A stretch of 64,000 nucleotides of DNA. Origin: a virus. The notes under the pieces were generated by a model, which did not search any database, was not told the DNA's origin, and worked only from the letters and a program-made list of their open reading frames with translations. Positions within the stretch are counted from its first letter, which is position 1, and each line of letters begins with the position of its first letter. The position numbers were made by a program, and so were the translations under genes. This document shows positions 8,478 to 16,990 of the stretch, one piece after another. The stretch is from the IMG/VR virus record IMGVR_UViG_3300032050_015761, positions 43,292 to 107,291 of that record. One strand, 5' to 3'.

Positions 8478-8753
8478 ATGAAACACTTTTTAGAACATCA
8501 TAGAGTAAAACCAATAATGGTTGAGTTACCTAATAAACAAGGTGATAATATATTACCTGTTTATCTTTCAGATAAAAATGTTGTTGATGAGTTTAGTAAC
8601 GAATATTATTTGTCCGTTAAAATAAAAGATGCTGAGAAATTCAAAGACTATACCACTAAAATGTTAGAACATTACATTTACGAATACTTTAGATATTATT
8701 TAAAACTATTTTCAGTTGAAGGTGACTTGTATTTAAGATTTGAATATTTATAG
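8478..8753 (+). CDS. Hypothetical protein at head of the tail-fibre block
   Basis: 91 residues. ATG at 8478 chosen because it sits just after the class 2 box; an upstream in-frame ATG lies in the terminator stem. Rich in Tyr/Phe/Lys with a repeated 'YYL' pattern at the C-terminal end. It is followed after 10 bases by the first fibre-like gene, so a structural or assembly role is possible but not shown. Confidence 0.65.
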   Translation: MKHFLEHHRVKPIMVELPNKQGDNILPVYLSDKNVVDEFSNEYYLSVKIKDAEKFKDYTTKMLEHYIYEYFRYYLKLFSVEGDLYLRFEYL

Positions 8754-8763
8754 TTAAAAAACT

Positions 8764-9429
8764 ATGGGTCAGATAAAACATTACAACAACGGTAAATGGA
8801 CAATATATACTTCAGGAGAAGATTTATCAGGTTATACCGGAACAACTAACACATATTATATTGGTGTTAATAATACAGATGGGGATTATAGTAAAGTAAA
8901 TCCTGATGGTGAATTAATTAATTTGGAAAAAGAATTTCAATATGAAATTGGTCAATATGTTGAGGATGAAGGTGGGGTAATATTTCATAGATTTATTGAA
9001 GGAAATGTTCAAAAGTATTTAGTAGTGGATATTCAAGATTTAGGGAATTATATTTGGAGTAATATTGATAGTGACTCTTGTAATGCAATAAGTTTGTGGC
9101 GGGGAGAGTTGAATACTGAATTTATGGTCGAACAATTAGGAGCTAATTCCGGTGCCGCTTTTGAGTGTATCGCATCAACCAATGGCGGAGTTAGTAATTG
9201 GTATTTACCATCAATTCAAGAACTTAATAAATTGTGGAATAATATGTTTGAAGTATCCAAGGGTATTGAAATCGCAGGAGGTAATCAACTTAATCTTATA
9301 TTTTATTGGAGTAGTACTGAAACTAGCTCAACAAACGCAAGAACTTATAATTTTTTTACAGGAATATCAAGCTCCGGTAATAAAAATGAAGATAATAAAG
9401 TAAGAGCAGTAAGAAAATTCTCAATATAA
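8764..9429 (+). CDS. Tail-fibre-like protein with DUF1566-type C-terminal domain
   Basis: 221 residues. The first ~50 residues (MGQIKHYNNGKWTIYTSGE..LSGYTG) are nearly identical to those of the 630-residue protein at 10099, so this is a shared attachment module. The C-terminal part has 'WYLPSIQELNKLW', 'YWSSTE', and the closing 'VRAVRKF', the signature of the DUF1566/Lcl C-type-lectin-like domain common in Bacteroidota surface and phage receptor-binding proteins. Likely a distal fibre or adhesin tip. It has a class 2 box (8743-8752) and overlaps the nuclease gene by 1 base. Confidence 0.8.
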   Translation: MGQIKHYNNGKWTIYTSGEDLSGYTGTTNTYYIGVNNTDGDYSKVNPDGELINLEKEFQYEIGQYVEDEGGVIFHRFIEGNVQKYLVVDIQDLGNYIWSNIDSDSCNAISLWRGELNTEFMVEQLGANSGAAFECIASTNGGVSNWYLPSIQELNKLWNNMFEVSKGIEIAGGNQLNLIFYWSSTETSSTNARTYNFFTGISSSGNKNEDNKVRAVRKFSI

Positions 9430-10073
9430 TGAAACTACTAACAATATTACTACTATCGACCATAACATTATTTGGTCAGGTATCGTTTAACGAACCAAAA
9501 TCAGTTATTAAACATAATGAACTAACATTATATCTTGATTCAGATAACAATAGTTTTATATCAAAACACGAATTAAAATATAATAACTTTCTAAAGTTAG
9601 ACTCTGATAGAGATGATAAATGGCATAGTGAAATAAAAGGCCCTTACTCTAAAGAACCATATCTATATTCAGGATATGATATGGGTCACTTAACGCCATC
9701 ACATATTACTTCTTACAATGATACATTAAATCACCATTCATTTAGTTTTTATAATCAAGCGCCACAACTGGCTGGATTTAATAGAGGTAAGTGGAAAAGA
9801 TTGGAAATGTCCGTTGAAGACTCAATATCAAAATACAAATCGGATGTTATAATTATCACCGGCGTAATATATAATGAAACAAAGAAAGTTTATTTAGGTA
9901 AATCAAAAATTAAAATACCTGAGATGTATTATAAGATTTTATACATTAAAACGAAAAAACCTATAACCTATATTTGGGTTGGCTCAAATAAAAACGGAGA
10001 AGTAATGATTACAAATATAAAAGATTTGAACGGAGTTTTGGAACAAAATAAAAGTTCTATCAAATTTAAATAA
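9429..10073 (+). CDS. Secreted DNA/RNA non-specific endonuclease (NUC1 family)
   Basis: 214 residues with a signal peptide at the N-terminus (hydrophobic residues 2-16). The ββα-metal motif is DMGHLTPSH with catalytic H87; the usual DRGH arginine is methionine here. N109-Q110-A-P-Q and N118-R-G-K-W-K-x-LE supply the metal-binding Asn helix. The family cleaves DNA and RNA without sequence preference. Located between two fibre genes, it could act outside the cell or in the periplasm, for example against extracellular DNA. 1-base overlap with the previous gene. Confidence 0.85.
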   Translation: MKLLTILLLSTITLFGQVSFNEPKSVIKHNELTLYLDSDNNSFISKHELKYNNFLKLDSDRDDKWHSEIKGPYSKEPYLYSGYDMGHLTPSHITSYNDTLNHHSFSFYNQAPQLAGFNRGKWKRLEMSVEDSISKYKSDVIIITGVIYNETKKVYLGKSKIKIPEMYYKILYIKTKKPITYIWVGSNKNGEVMITNIKDLNGVLEQNKSSIKFK

Positions 10074-10078
10074 TATCT

Positions 10079-10088
10079 GATATTTATA
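10079..10088 (+). promoter_or_regulatory. Class 2 box GATATTTATA
   Basis: Lies 10 bases before the ATG of the large fibre gene, in the same context as before 8764 (box, then GTTAAAAAC, then ATGGG). Confidence 0.5.
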
Positions 10089-10098
10089 GTTAAAAACA

Positions 10099-11991
10099 AT
10101 GGGACAAATTAAACATTACAACAACGGAAAATGGACAATATATACTTCAGGAGAAGGATTGTCAGGATATACAGGAGTAACAAATACTTATTATGTTGGT
10201 CCTGATTTAAATAATGATGGAAATTTAACCAAAGCAAATCCAGATGGAAGTTTGGTTAATTTGGAAATTAATTTAACGCTCAAAACTTGGTCAGAAATGT
10301 TGGCATTGTCAAATAATAATTCTTTAATTCAAGGACAACATTATTTGATTACTGATTTTCAGACAAACGCTATAATACTTAACACGGGTGAAGTTGAATA
10401 CGGAAGTCCTTATGGAACTCTTTGGAACATTGACGGTTGGGCAGACCTTTCGGATTATACAACTAGGACTTATGTTGATTGGGCAACCGCAATAGGTTAT
10501 GCACCGCCCGACTATGTGGGAACAGAAGCAATTATGTTTGATTTAATCAACAACAAGTATTACAAAATAATGTTTAGCCAATGGACGGGTGGCGGTGCGG
10601 GTGGCGGATTTGCTTACACTAGAACAGAGATTTTATCACCCACTACTTTTGGCACTCCCGTAAATTTTACGCATACAAACTACGGGACAGAGGTTGATTA
10701 CATTGATGAAGGTTTAGCGATAACAAGGGGTGTTAATAAAGGTATTTTTAATATAGCATACGAAAATTCTTATTCTGTTGGCGGTTACTTTTTGGGTGGA
10801 GAATATACAGTAGGCTCTGTTGAACCATTAATAGTTCAAGCAGTAAGTAATAATTCCATTTCAAACCAAGTCTTATCTACAATATATCCCGAAGATGAAA
10901 TACTTTACGGGTTAAAAGATTTAATTCAAGGTGCTACAAAAGGAAGAATACAGTTTAGAAAAGATACTAAATTAGTTATTTCAACTTATTATGATTGGAG
11001 AGTTGTGAAATTTAGGCGTTGGTTTGATACCGTAGTGAACGGATATATCTCTTTGGTTGATAATGGGCAAGTATTTGAGGATTATCTTACATTTCCAAAT
11101 CAAAATGGATTTACAACAGAAATACCCTTACTAAACAATGAAAACTATCCGCAATTAAACAATACAGTTTTTTTAGATTATTGTGCAAATAATTATATTA
11201 AAGTAGTTGATTTCAGAGATAATACTTTTGATAATTTTTCTAGTAATTATATAATATCAAATTCTTTCTACGATAACTATGGCGGGATATTTATTCAAAA
11301 TAAAATTTATTCAACTTCATTCACGGAAAACAAAACAGTACAATGGGGTGTTGGAGATTTTTCCCTTAATCTAATTGTTGGTAATAGTTTTCAAAATAAT
11401 TCATTTAACCTATTTAGAGGGAATGAAATTAATTCAGAAGTCTTTGCTTTCACAAGTCCCATAGTTGGTGGTTCGGGAAATTTTTTAGAAAATAAATTAA
11501 ATATAAAATCTTGTCAAAACACAACTTACAGTTATTTTTCTAGGAATAATGTTTTTTCAAACGATTTTTCTTCAAATCAATTAAACGGGAGTTTTGTATT
11601 AAATAATATAAATGCCGTTTTGTTTGTTTCTAATGTAATAAACGGGGGTTTTGATTACAATGATATTAGTGGTTCTGTTATTAACTTTAATTCAAATCAA
11701 ATTTCGGGCGGTTTTTCTCAAAATAATATAAGTGCAAGTATATTAAATTGTATAATGATTTCGGGAAACTTTATAAATAATATAATTAATTCAACTATGC
11801 AATCTTGTATTGTTCAAAACGGGTTCAGAGAAAATACAATAAACACTCCATTATTATCTTTGAATTTATCAACTCCCGCAAATTTGTATGAACCGGCTTA
11901 CACTAAAACGATATTTGCTAACAGAGACGGACAAGTATTTTTAACATATTTGAATAATACTAATACACCTGTTTATGTATCAGTACCATAA
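10099..11991 (+). CDS. Large tail-fibre protein with beta-helix-like C-terminal part
   Basis: 630 residues. The N-terminal ~50 residues duplicate the module of the protein at 8764. Residues ~60-300 form a Gly/Thr/Tyr-rich domain ('GGGAGGGF' near 165). The C-terminal ~250 residues are Asn/Ser/Ile-rich with recurring 'N-x-I-x-G-x-F-x-x-N' turns, as in right-handed beta-helix fibres and spikes. Expected to be a receptor-binding fibre. The two fibres share a base but carry different tips, which suggests alternative host receptors. Confidence 0.8.
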   Translation: MGQIKHYNNGKWTIYTSGEGLSGYTGVTNTYYVGPDLNNDGNLTKANPDGSLVNLEINLTLKTWSEMLALSNNNSLIQGQHYLITDFQTNAIILNTGEVEYGSPYGTLWNIDGWADLSDYTTRTYVDWATAIGYAPPDYVGTEAIMFDLINNKYYKIMFSQWTGGGAGGGFAYTRTEILSPTTFGTPVNFTHTNYGTEVDYIDEGLAITRGVNKGIFNIAYENSYSVGGYFLGGEYTVGSVEPLIVQAVSNNSISNQVLSTIYPEDEILYGLKDLIQGATKGRIQFRKDTKLVISTYYDWRVVKFRRWFDTVVNGYISLVDNGQVFEDYLTFPNQNGFTTEIPLLNNENYPQLNNTVFLDYCANNYIKVVDFRDNTFDNFSSNYIISNSFYDNYGGIFIQNKIYSTSFTENKTVQWGVGDFSLNLIVGNSFQNNSFNLFRGNEINSEVFAFTSPIVGGSGNFLENKLNIKSCQNTTYSYFSRNNVFSNDFSSNQLNGSFVLNNINAVLFVSNVINGGFDYNDISGSVINFNSNQISGGFSQNNISASILNCIMISGNFINNIINSTMQSCIVQNGFRENTINTPLLSLNLSTPANLYEPAYTKTIFANRDGQVFLTYLNNTNTPVYVSVP

Positions 11992-12030
11992 TAGTAAGCA
12001 AATAAAAAATTAAACAATTTTAAAAAAAAT

Positions 12031-12471
12031 ATGAACACAAAGCTTAAAAATAAATTATTGGAAGAGGTTAAAAGAAGAGGTTTAGTTGTTGAACAACAAA
12101 CCAAGAATTCTGATTATGTAGAAATGATTTCATTATTGTTACATTCAAGAAATCAGATTCACGTATTACATTTACAAACAAAATCATATGCTGAGCACAA
12201 AGCATTAGATGATTATTATAGTGGAATTGTTGACCTTATTGATGGTTTAGTTGAATCATACCAAGGAAAATACGAAATACTTAAAGGGTATAAATCTTAT
12301 GATATTGAAGAATACAAAGGAACTGACTCAACAATTAAATACTTAAAAGACCTTTGCGATAAAGTTATGAAGTTAAAAAAATGTTGTGAAGATTCTTACA
12401 TCCAAAATCAAATTGATGAGGTCTGTGAATTGATAAATTCTACCTTATACAAACTCAGATTTTTAAACTAA
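12031..12471 (+). CDS. Conserved phage protein resembling DUF5856 (ferritin-like helical fold)
   Basis: 146 residues, mostly helical. 'LLHSRNQIHVLHLQTKSYAEHKALDDYYSGIVDLIDGLVESYQGKY' pattern (about 36-85) resembles the DUF5856 family seen in T4-like marine phages, which I recall as a Dps/ferritin-like helix bundle. The N-terminus 'LLEEVKRRGLVVEQQ' weakly recalls the tags but lacks the exact pattern. Function unknown. A terminator follows. Confidence 0.6.
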   Translation: MNTKLKNKLLEEVKRRGLVVEQQTKNSDYVEMISLLLHSRNQIHVLHLQTKSYAEHKALDDYYSGIVDLIDGLVESYQGKYEILKGYKSYDIEEYKGTDSTIKYLKDLCDKVMKLKKCCEDSYIQNQIDEVCELINSTLYKLRFLN

Positions 12472-12480
12472 AAAAATTTT

Positions 12481-12510
12481 AAATCCCGGTAGAAATGTCG
12501 GGATTTTTTA
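12481..12510 (+). terminator. Rho-independent terminator
   Basis: AAATCCCG pairs perfectly with CGGGATTT and is followed by a T run. Confidence 0.85.
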
Positions 12511-12516
12511 TTTATA
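12509..12516 (+). promoter_or_regulatory. Class 2 box TATTTATA
   Basis: Ten bases before the ATG at 12526; overlaps the tail of the terminator. Confidence 0.4.
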
Positions 12517-12525
12517 CTTTCTCCT

Positions 12526-12873
12526 ATGAACATCAAAGTCCATCCAAAGAAAGTTAAGATACTGATGGACTTATTATATTCTGAATATCCTGTCATAAGA
12601 AATCACCCTGACTACAGAATATATTATATGTTTACTGATTACCCAGAAGTTAGTGAATATGTTTTTGTTGTTACAATACAATACCTAATTCACTCAGAAT
12701 TTTCTGATAAAGTAAATGAAAGTCTTCGGGCATATAAAGATATGTTTTCATTAACAAACTGTTCAATACTAAGTGAATATGATTTTGAAATAATAATAAA
12801 AAATGAGGTGGCTCAATTACAGGACAAGTTAAGAGGTAGTAGTTTTAATATTGTTTTTTACGAAATTTGGTAG
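12526..12873 (+). CDS. Hypothetical protein
   Basis: 115 residues. N-terminal 'MNIKVHPKKVKILMDLLYSEYP' then alternating strands and helices; no motif recognised. Class 2 box upstream. The following class 1 promoter begins inside its last codons. Confidence 0.65.
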   Translation: MNIKVHPKKVKILMDLLYSEYPVIRNHPDYRIYYMFTDYPEVSEYVFVVTIQYLIHSEFSDKVNESLRAYKDMFSLTNCSILSEYDFEIIIKNEVAQLQDKLRGSSFNIVFYEIW

Positions 12874-12889
12874 ATTCAAAATTAAATTG

Positions 12890-12897
12890 TATCTTTG
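12890..12897 (+). promoter_or_regulatory. Class 1 promoter TATCTTTG
   Basis: TTTGGTAGATT lies about 23 bases upstream. The ATG used (12918) is 20 bases downstream. Confidence 0.8.
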
Positions 12898-12917
12898 TGG
12901 TGTTAAATAAGAACACT

Positions 12918-13361
12918 ATGAAGAAGAAAGAATTCCTATCTAAATACAAAAAAGTAATCAAAAAAATTGATAAAAAAATTGATAATGTTAATCGTGGTGG
13001 GTGTGGAATATATGCACTTGAATTAGGTAAACAACTAAAAAGACACGATATTAAATTCGAGTATGTTATGTTATTTACCCATTTAGGTAAAGAAGACAAA
13101 CCTTATGTTAAAGACCTAATGAGAAACAATATGGTTAGAGATTTTAACTTTGACACTAATTGGACTCATATTGTAATTAAGGTGGGTAAAAAGTATATTG
13201 ATGGAGAGGAAATTAGGGAATCTTTAACTGATGTAGGATTACCTATGAATGAGGAATTTTTAAATAATTTGGTTGACCATAAGGGTTACTGGAACGACAC
13301 TTTCGACAGGAAACAAAGAACAAAAATCGAAAAAATATTGGAAAAAAATTTGGCAGATTGA
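12918..13361 (+). CDS. Possible papain-like or transglutaminase-like protein
   Basis: 147 residues. 'RGGCGIYALELGKQL' near 32-45 followed by 'NWTHIVIKVGKKYIDGEEI' near 90 gives a Cys ... His ... Asp order seen in small papain/transglutaminase folds, with the Cys at the start of a helix. The last part is charged and helical. The activity is a guess from motif order. Start placed at 12918, after the promoter; an upstream codon would include the promoter. Confidence 0.5.
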   Translation: MKKKEFLSKYKKVIKKIDKKIDNVNRGGCGIYALELGKQLKRHDIKFEYVMLFTHLGKEDKPYVKDLMRNNMVRDFNFDTNWTHIVIKVGKKYIDGEEIRESLTDVGLPMNEEFLNNLVDHKGYWNDTFDRKQRTKIEKILEKNLAD

Positions 13362-13372
13362 AAATAATTTTG

Positions 13373-13380
13373 TATCTTTG
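13373..13380 (+). promoter_or_regulatory. Class 1 promoter TATCTTTG
   Basis: TTTGGCAGATT is about 22 bases upstream; the element is 10 bases before the ATG at 13391. Confidence 0.8.
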
Positions 13381-13390
13381 TATTATAATA

Positions 13391-14161
13391 ATGATAGATA
13401 TGACAAATACAACAACCACAACCACAACCACAACCAAAGTAATGAATTATCAAGGTAATAACTCTTTCGTGTTAAAAATGAAAGAATCCTTACAAAAATG
13501 GGGTAAATTAACCGAAAAACAATTAGAGGCGGTAGAGAAAGCTTTGGCAAGTAAACCAAAGGTAAATGTAGAAGAGTTACCTGAAAACTTAAAAACAATC
13601 GCACAATACGAAGGAAGTAGTTCATTCGTAAATGATATTAAAAATAAGTTATTAACTTACGGGACTTTAACTGATAAACAGGTTGAAGCCGCAAACAAAC
13701 AGATTCAAAAGGAGAAAGATAAACAAAAAACTGTAACATTCAAAAAACCTATCCCAACTATAGGTGAGACAATTAAAATCGGTCGCTCAATTGGAATTCA
13801 ATTAAAAGAAACTTACGGGTTAAAATTCAACCCAATCCTTATCGACATTACAAAAGTATTGGCAATATCACCAAAGGCGGTTCAATTCTCAGGTAAACTT
13901 ACTATCAAACGTGGAGATGTGTGTACTTGTTGTTTAAGAACTTTAACAGATGAGTTCTCAATGCTAACAGGGATGGGTAAGACTTGTGCTAGCAAAGTAG
14001 GAGTAACCTACATTACTGATAAAAGTCAGGCTGAGAAATTCCGTATGGAATACTTAAAAAGAGTGGAAGAAATTGGTGAAATGACCTTTTGGATTCCTAA
14101 ATCTAAAATAGTAAAGTGGGAAGGAACTATGGAAGTTTTATTAACACCGGGTATAATCTAA
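13391..14161 (+). CDS. Two-repeat protein with zinc-finger-like C-terminal module
   Basis: 256 residues. After a run of nine threonines (ACA/ACC codons) come two related ~45-residue segments ('SFVLKMKESLQKWGKLTEKQLEAV' and 'SFVNDIKNKLLTYGTLTDKQVEAA' type). A later block with C-x-C-C and a Cys after 'MGKT' resembles the DUF6011-type zinc-binding element found beside phage DNA-handling proteins. The paired helices could be nucleic-acid or protein binding modules. Function not established. Confidence 0.6.
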   Translation: MIDMTNTTTTTTTTTKVMNYQGNNSFVLKMKESLQKWGKLTEKQLEAVEKALASKPKVNVEELPENLKTIAQYEGSSSFVNDIKNKLLTYGTLTDKQVEAANKQIQKEKDKQKTVTFKKPIPTIGETIKIGRSIGIQLKETYGLKFNPILIDITKVLAISPKAVQFSGKLTIKRGDVCTCCLRTLTDEFSMLTGMGKTCASKVGVTYITDKSQAEKFRMEYLKRVEEIGEMTFWIPKSKIVKWEGTMEVLLTPGII

Positions 14162-14177
14162 AAAAAAAAACAAATAT

Positions 14178-14384
14178 ATGCAAACATTAAAATTTAACAC
14201 AACAAAAAGAACGGCAACATTATCTAGTATGAATGGTGATTATGTCGTAGCAACTTATGATAACGTACCGACAGTTAAAGTTTTGACCGGATATTACGAG
14301 GTTATGCAAACAGTGGAGGATAATAGAGTAATTCCTATTTTAAGAGTACCAATAAGTAATACAAATATGTTTATTGAAAAGTAA
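14178..14384 (+). CDS. Hypothetical small beta-rich protein
   Basis: 68 residues, 'MNGDYVVATYDNVPTVKVLTGYYEVMQ' type strands; no family recognised. It overlaps the next start by 1 base (TAATG), so it is probably translated together with 14384 and transcribed from the promoter at 13373. Confidence 0.65.
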   Translation: MQTLKFNTTKRTATLSSMNGDYVVATYDNVPTVKVLTGYYEVMQTVEDNRVIPILRVPISNTNMFIEK

Positions 14385-14677
14385 TGGATAGAGAGAAACT
14401 TTTTTTAGAACACATTGAAAAGTACTTAGATTACAAAAGTCAGGTAAATGAGATTTTTGTTGTGAATGATAGGGTCTTCGTGATTAAAAACGAAGACCAC
14501 ATTTACAATTATACCAAATTACATAAAATTATTGATGAAATAAAAACAATAATGTTAATGTTTGGATATAGTGAGATTTATAAATGTGAGTATATTGGTG
14601 AGAATAGAAGTAAACTACCTAGTTGTGTCTTTACTTCAGGCTCAACTTATTCTTATGACATCATTAGATACGTTTAG
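14384..14677 (+). CDS. Hypothetical protein
   Basis: 97 residues, with Lys/Glu-rich helices and a 'SEIYKCEYIGENRSK' segment; no motif recognised. Last gene of this class 1 unit; its end overlaps the convergent gene at 14674 by 4 bases. Confidence 0.65.
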   Translation: MDREKLFLEHIEKYLDYKSQVNEIFVVNDRVFVIKNEDHIYNYTKLHKIIDEIKTIMLMFGYSEIYKCEYIGENRSKLPSCVFTSGSTYSYDIIRYV

Positions 14678-15333
14678 AACTCGCAGTAAAACAATGTTGG
14701 GGTTGGCTCCCATTGAGATAATCTTTCATTAAAATTTAATTCAACTTTCATATCATCAGGAAAAAAAATAAACTCTCCATAAGAACCTTCATTAATTTCC
14801 CAACCACCATAATAATCACCTAACTTTCTATATAAGAAATCTTCAACACCGGCTGGAATATTTTGACCTTCCCCAATGTAACCAGAATCACCAGAACCAT
14901 CAAACCTAACCTCATACGAGGTTTTTCCCCTACTTTTAAGTTCTTCCATAAATGAAATAACATCTTCAGTTAAATTATCTCCTTCAAACGAAGTACCTGA
15001 AGGGTTTTCGGCAAAAGATTCATAAAATCCAACAACTTTAAGTTTTCTTTCTTTACAATCAAAATTGAATTCTAATCGTTGTTGAACATCACAATCCTCA
15101 AACTTATCATAATCAATAAAATTTGATTCTATGTATTCAATAACTTCCATTATTCTATCATACATAGGAATTTGCTGTCTATCATCTCTACCATAAGCCG
15201 ATTTATCCCAATAATCAGGACTACAATTGTATAATTGCAAATCATAATCTACTTCATAAGACCCATATCCCATACAATAGTATACAAATAATTTTAATGT
15301 TTTTAATTGTTCTTGACTTAATTTTTGTTCCAT
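14674..15333 (-). CDS. Hypothetical acidic protein
   Basis: 219 residues, Glu/Asp/Tyr-rich, with 'FDGSGDSGYIGEG' near 155 and 'YGEFIFFPDDMKVELNFNERL' near the end. I recognise no family; the wording resembles conserved acidic phage proteins but no catalytic motif is seen. A TATATTTATT class 2 box is 5 bases upstream of the ATG on the minus strand. Confidence 0.65.
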   Translation of the reverse strand: MEQKLSQEQLKTLKLFVYYCMGYGSYEVDYDLQLYNCSPDYWDKSAYGRDDRQQIPMYDRIMEVIEYIESNFIDYDKFEDCDVQQRLEFNFDCKERKLKVVGFYESFAENPSGTSFEGDNLTEDVISFMEELKSRGKTSYEVRFDGSGDSGYIGEGQNIPAGVEDFLYRKLGDYYGGWEINEGSYGEFIFFPDDMKVELNFNERLSQWEPTPTLFYCEF

Positions 15334-15346
15334 ACAAATAAATATA

Positions 15347-15697
15347 TTAATCTAGATTTAAATCTAATGTTCTTAACATCCAAATTGGTTTTTCTTTTCC
15401 TTCTATTGCTTGAACCCATTCTCTTGCCGTTGGAATATAATTATAACAATCTTCTTTTATATGTTGTTCAGCGACGTAGCGAGTATAAACAACTTTATCA
15501 TCACTGTTTGTAAACATAGGTCCGAATATCTTCTCACATTCAAATATACCTTCACTGTGATGTCTAAACATCCTGTGATTTGAATGACCGTACCACGACT
15601 TTGTAAAATCAAACCAGTTATGAATATGAATGTAATCTTCCCACTTACCACCAAATTTCTTGGCGGATGACTTTGAATGTAAAATTGGGTGTGCCAT
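15347..15697 (-). CDS. DUF6915-like conserved protein
   Basis: 116 residues. 'MAHPILHSKSSAKKFGG', 'HNWFDFTKSWYG', 'HRMFRHHSEGIFECEKIFG', 'NSDDKVVYTRYVAEQHI' and 'YIPTAREWVQAI' match a small His-rich family I recall as DUF6915, found in bacteria and phages. The many conserved His residues suggest metal binding. Function unknown. Divergent from the tagged gene at 15754. Confidence 0.7.
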   Translation of the reverse strand: MAHPILHSKSSAKKFGGKWEDYIHIHNWFDFTKSWYGHSNHRMFRHHSEGIFECEKIFGPMFTNSDDKVVYTRYVAEQHIKEDCYNYIPTAREWVQAIEGKEKPIWMLRTLDLNLD

Positions 15698-15740
15698 AAA
15701 CGAAATATAAAATATTTTTTAGTATGATAAATATTTTTCG

Positions 15741-15750
15741 TATATTTATA
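15741..15750 (+). promoter_or_regulatory. Class 2 box TATATTTATA
   Basis: Exact match, 3 bases before the ATG at 15754. Confidence 0.55.
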
Positions 15751-15753
15751 ATT

Positions 15754-16347
15754 ATGAAATTTATTATAACCGAAGACCAAAATGAAAATTTAAAAAAATA
15801 TGACTTTTATAAGAAAGGTTTTTTTAAGTATTGGGATAAGTTAGGTCCTGATGCAAGTAACAATGTTATGAAGTTTTTTAATACTGGCGATTTTAATTAC
15901 GGTAAAATTAAAGGAGATTGGGGTCAAATAACTATGGGTGATGTCCAAGATTTTTTAAAAGAATGGTTGGGAGGTAAAGATAAAGCAATCTCAATTGCCG
16001 AAGAATTTATATCAAGTAAAACTCATAAAATTGATGAATGTGGGGGATATAATTTTGAATTTGATGTTACCGAAGTTAACGCAGTTGAAGGTTTGAGTGC
16101 TCACGATTTAATTATAGATATTTATGTTCACGACACAAGAGGAACCGTTGCGTTAATTATGACTGACGGTGAAGTTCATAAATTGTCTGACGCAATTAAA
16201 AACGATGAATATGGTTGGGAAATAATAAGTGAAATTCAAGAATGTGTTTGGGATTATTTTTATAGTAAGGTAACTGATAAAACTGGTGTTAGAGTCTATA
16301 TTGGTGATGTTACCTATTATTCTGATGTAAACCCACAAAATAGATAA
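15754..16347 (+). CDS. Tagged protein (MKFIITE family N-terminus)
   Basis: 197 residues. Tag MKFIITE|DQ. The start at 15754 rather than an upstream ATG is chosen because it follows the class 2 box and gives the tag at the exact N-terminus. The N-terminal part resembles a small Gly/Lys helix region ('KGFFKYWDKLGP'); the C-terminal half has beta strands ('LIIDIYVHDTRGTVALIM'). No family recognised. One base separates it from 16349. Confidence 0.65.
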   Translation: MKFIITEDQNENLKKYDFYKKGFFKYWDKLGPDASNNVMKFFNTGDFNYGKIKGDWGQITMGDVQDFLKEWLGGKDKAISIAEEFISSKTHKIDECGGYNFEFDVTEVNAVEGLSAHDLIIDIYVHDTRGTVALIMTDGEVHKLSDAIKNDEYGWEIISEIQECVWDYFYSKVTDKTGVRVYIGDVTYYSDVNPQNR

Positions 16348-16348
16348 A

Positions 16349-16990
16349 ATGGATAAGGAAAGATATTTTAAAGTTTTTAGTAAAAGGTATAGTGAAGGTA
16401 TTGATATATTGGGTATCAAATTAATTCCTCTTGGTATTTCTGAAGAACTCAGGTTAAAGTTTAAATTGGAAAATCCAAACGATTTACCATATACAAAAAG
16501 TTCGCTAATTGGATTTCTTAAACAAGAAATTGGTGAGTTTAATGAATTTTTAAATTTATATGACTACGTACCAACTCCGGTTATAGAATGTTTAGAGATT
16601 TATGTTAGTGATGAATTAAAAAGAAAAACTCAACAGGTTTTAAAAAAGAAAGATGAGATTAAAATTGAAGCTCACTTAGAAAAAGAATACATAGAAGAGA
16701 TAACTCTAAAAGTAGAACACGTTAGTTTTAAATATAAACTTCATGAAACAAGAGACGGTAAAGAAGTTATGTTAATCAATTTTGTTAAACCAAAAAGTGG
16801 ATACTTTACTGAAACAAATGAAAGAGTTGCCTTAGATGACGCTATAGAGTATTACTTATATAATCAAAGACATAGTGGTAGATATCACGACTCAGATAAT
16901 TATCCTGAAATAGATATATTACTTTCAGAATACCCAACAATGGTCGATAGTGACTGGATGGTAAATTTTATGGTTACAGAATTTATTTAA
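16349..16990 (+). CDS. Hypothetical protein, paralogue of 18641
   Basis: 213 residues. 'GIKLIPLG...LENPNDLPYTKSSLIGFLKQE..EFNEFL' parallels 'GIKLIPTL...LENPSDLSYSKPAIKDFVYDS.ELFNKFV' in the minus-strand gene at 18641, so the two are diverged duplicates. No catalytic motif is seen. No tag, but it follows a tagged gene with no gap and probably shares its mRNA. Confidence 0.65.
   Translation: MDKERYFKVFSKRYSEGIDILGIKLIPLGISEELRLKFKLENPNDLPYTKSSLIGFLKQEIGEFNEFLNLYDYVPTPVIECLEIYVSDELKRKTQQVLKKKDEIKIEAHLEKEYIEEITLKVEHVSFKYKLHETRDGKEVMLINFVKPKSGYFTETNERVALDDAIEYYLYNQRHSGRYHDSDNYPEIDILLSEYPTMVDSDWMVNFMVTEFI

Noticed and set aside
8764-9429. Diversity-generating retroelement target (the C-type-lectin-like tip)
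   Set aside because: No reverse transcriptase and no template repeat were found near it in this window.
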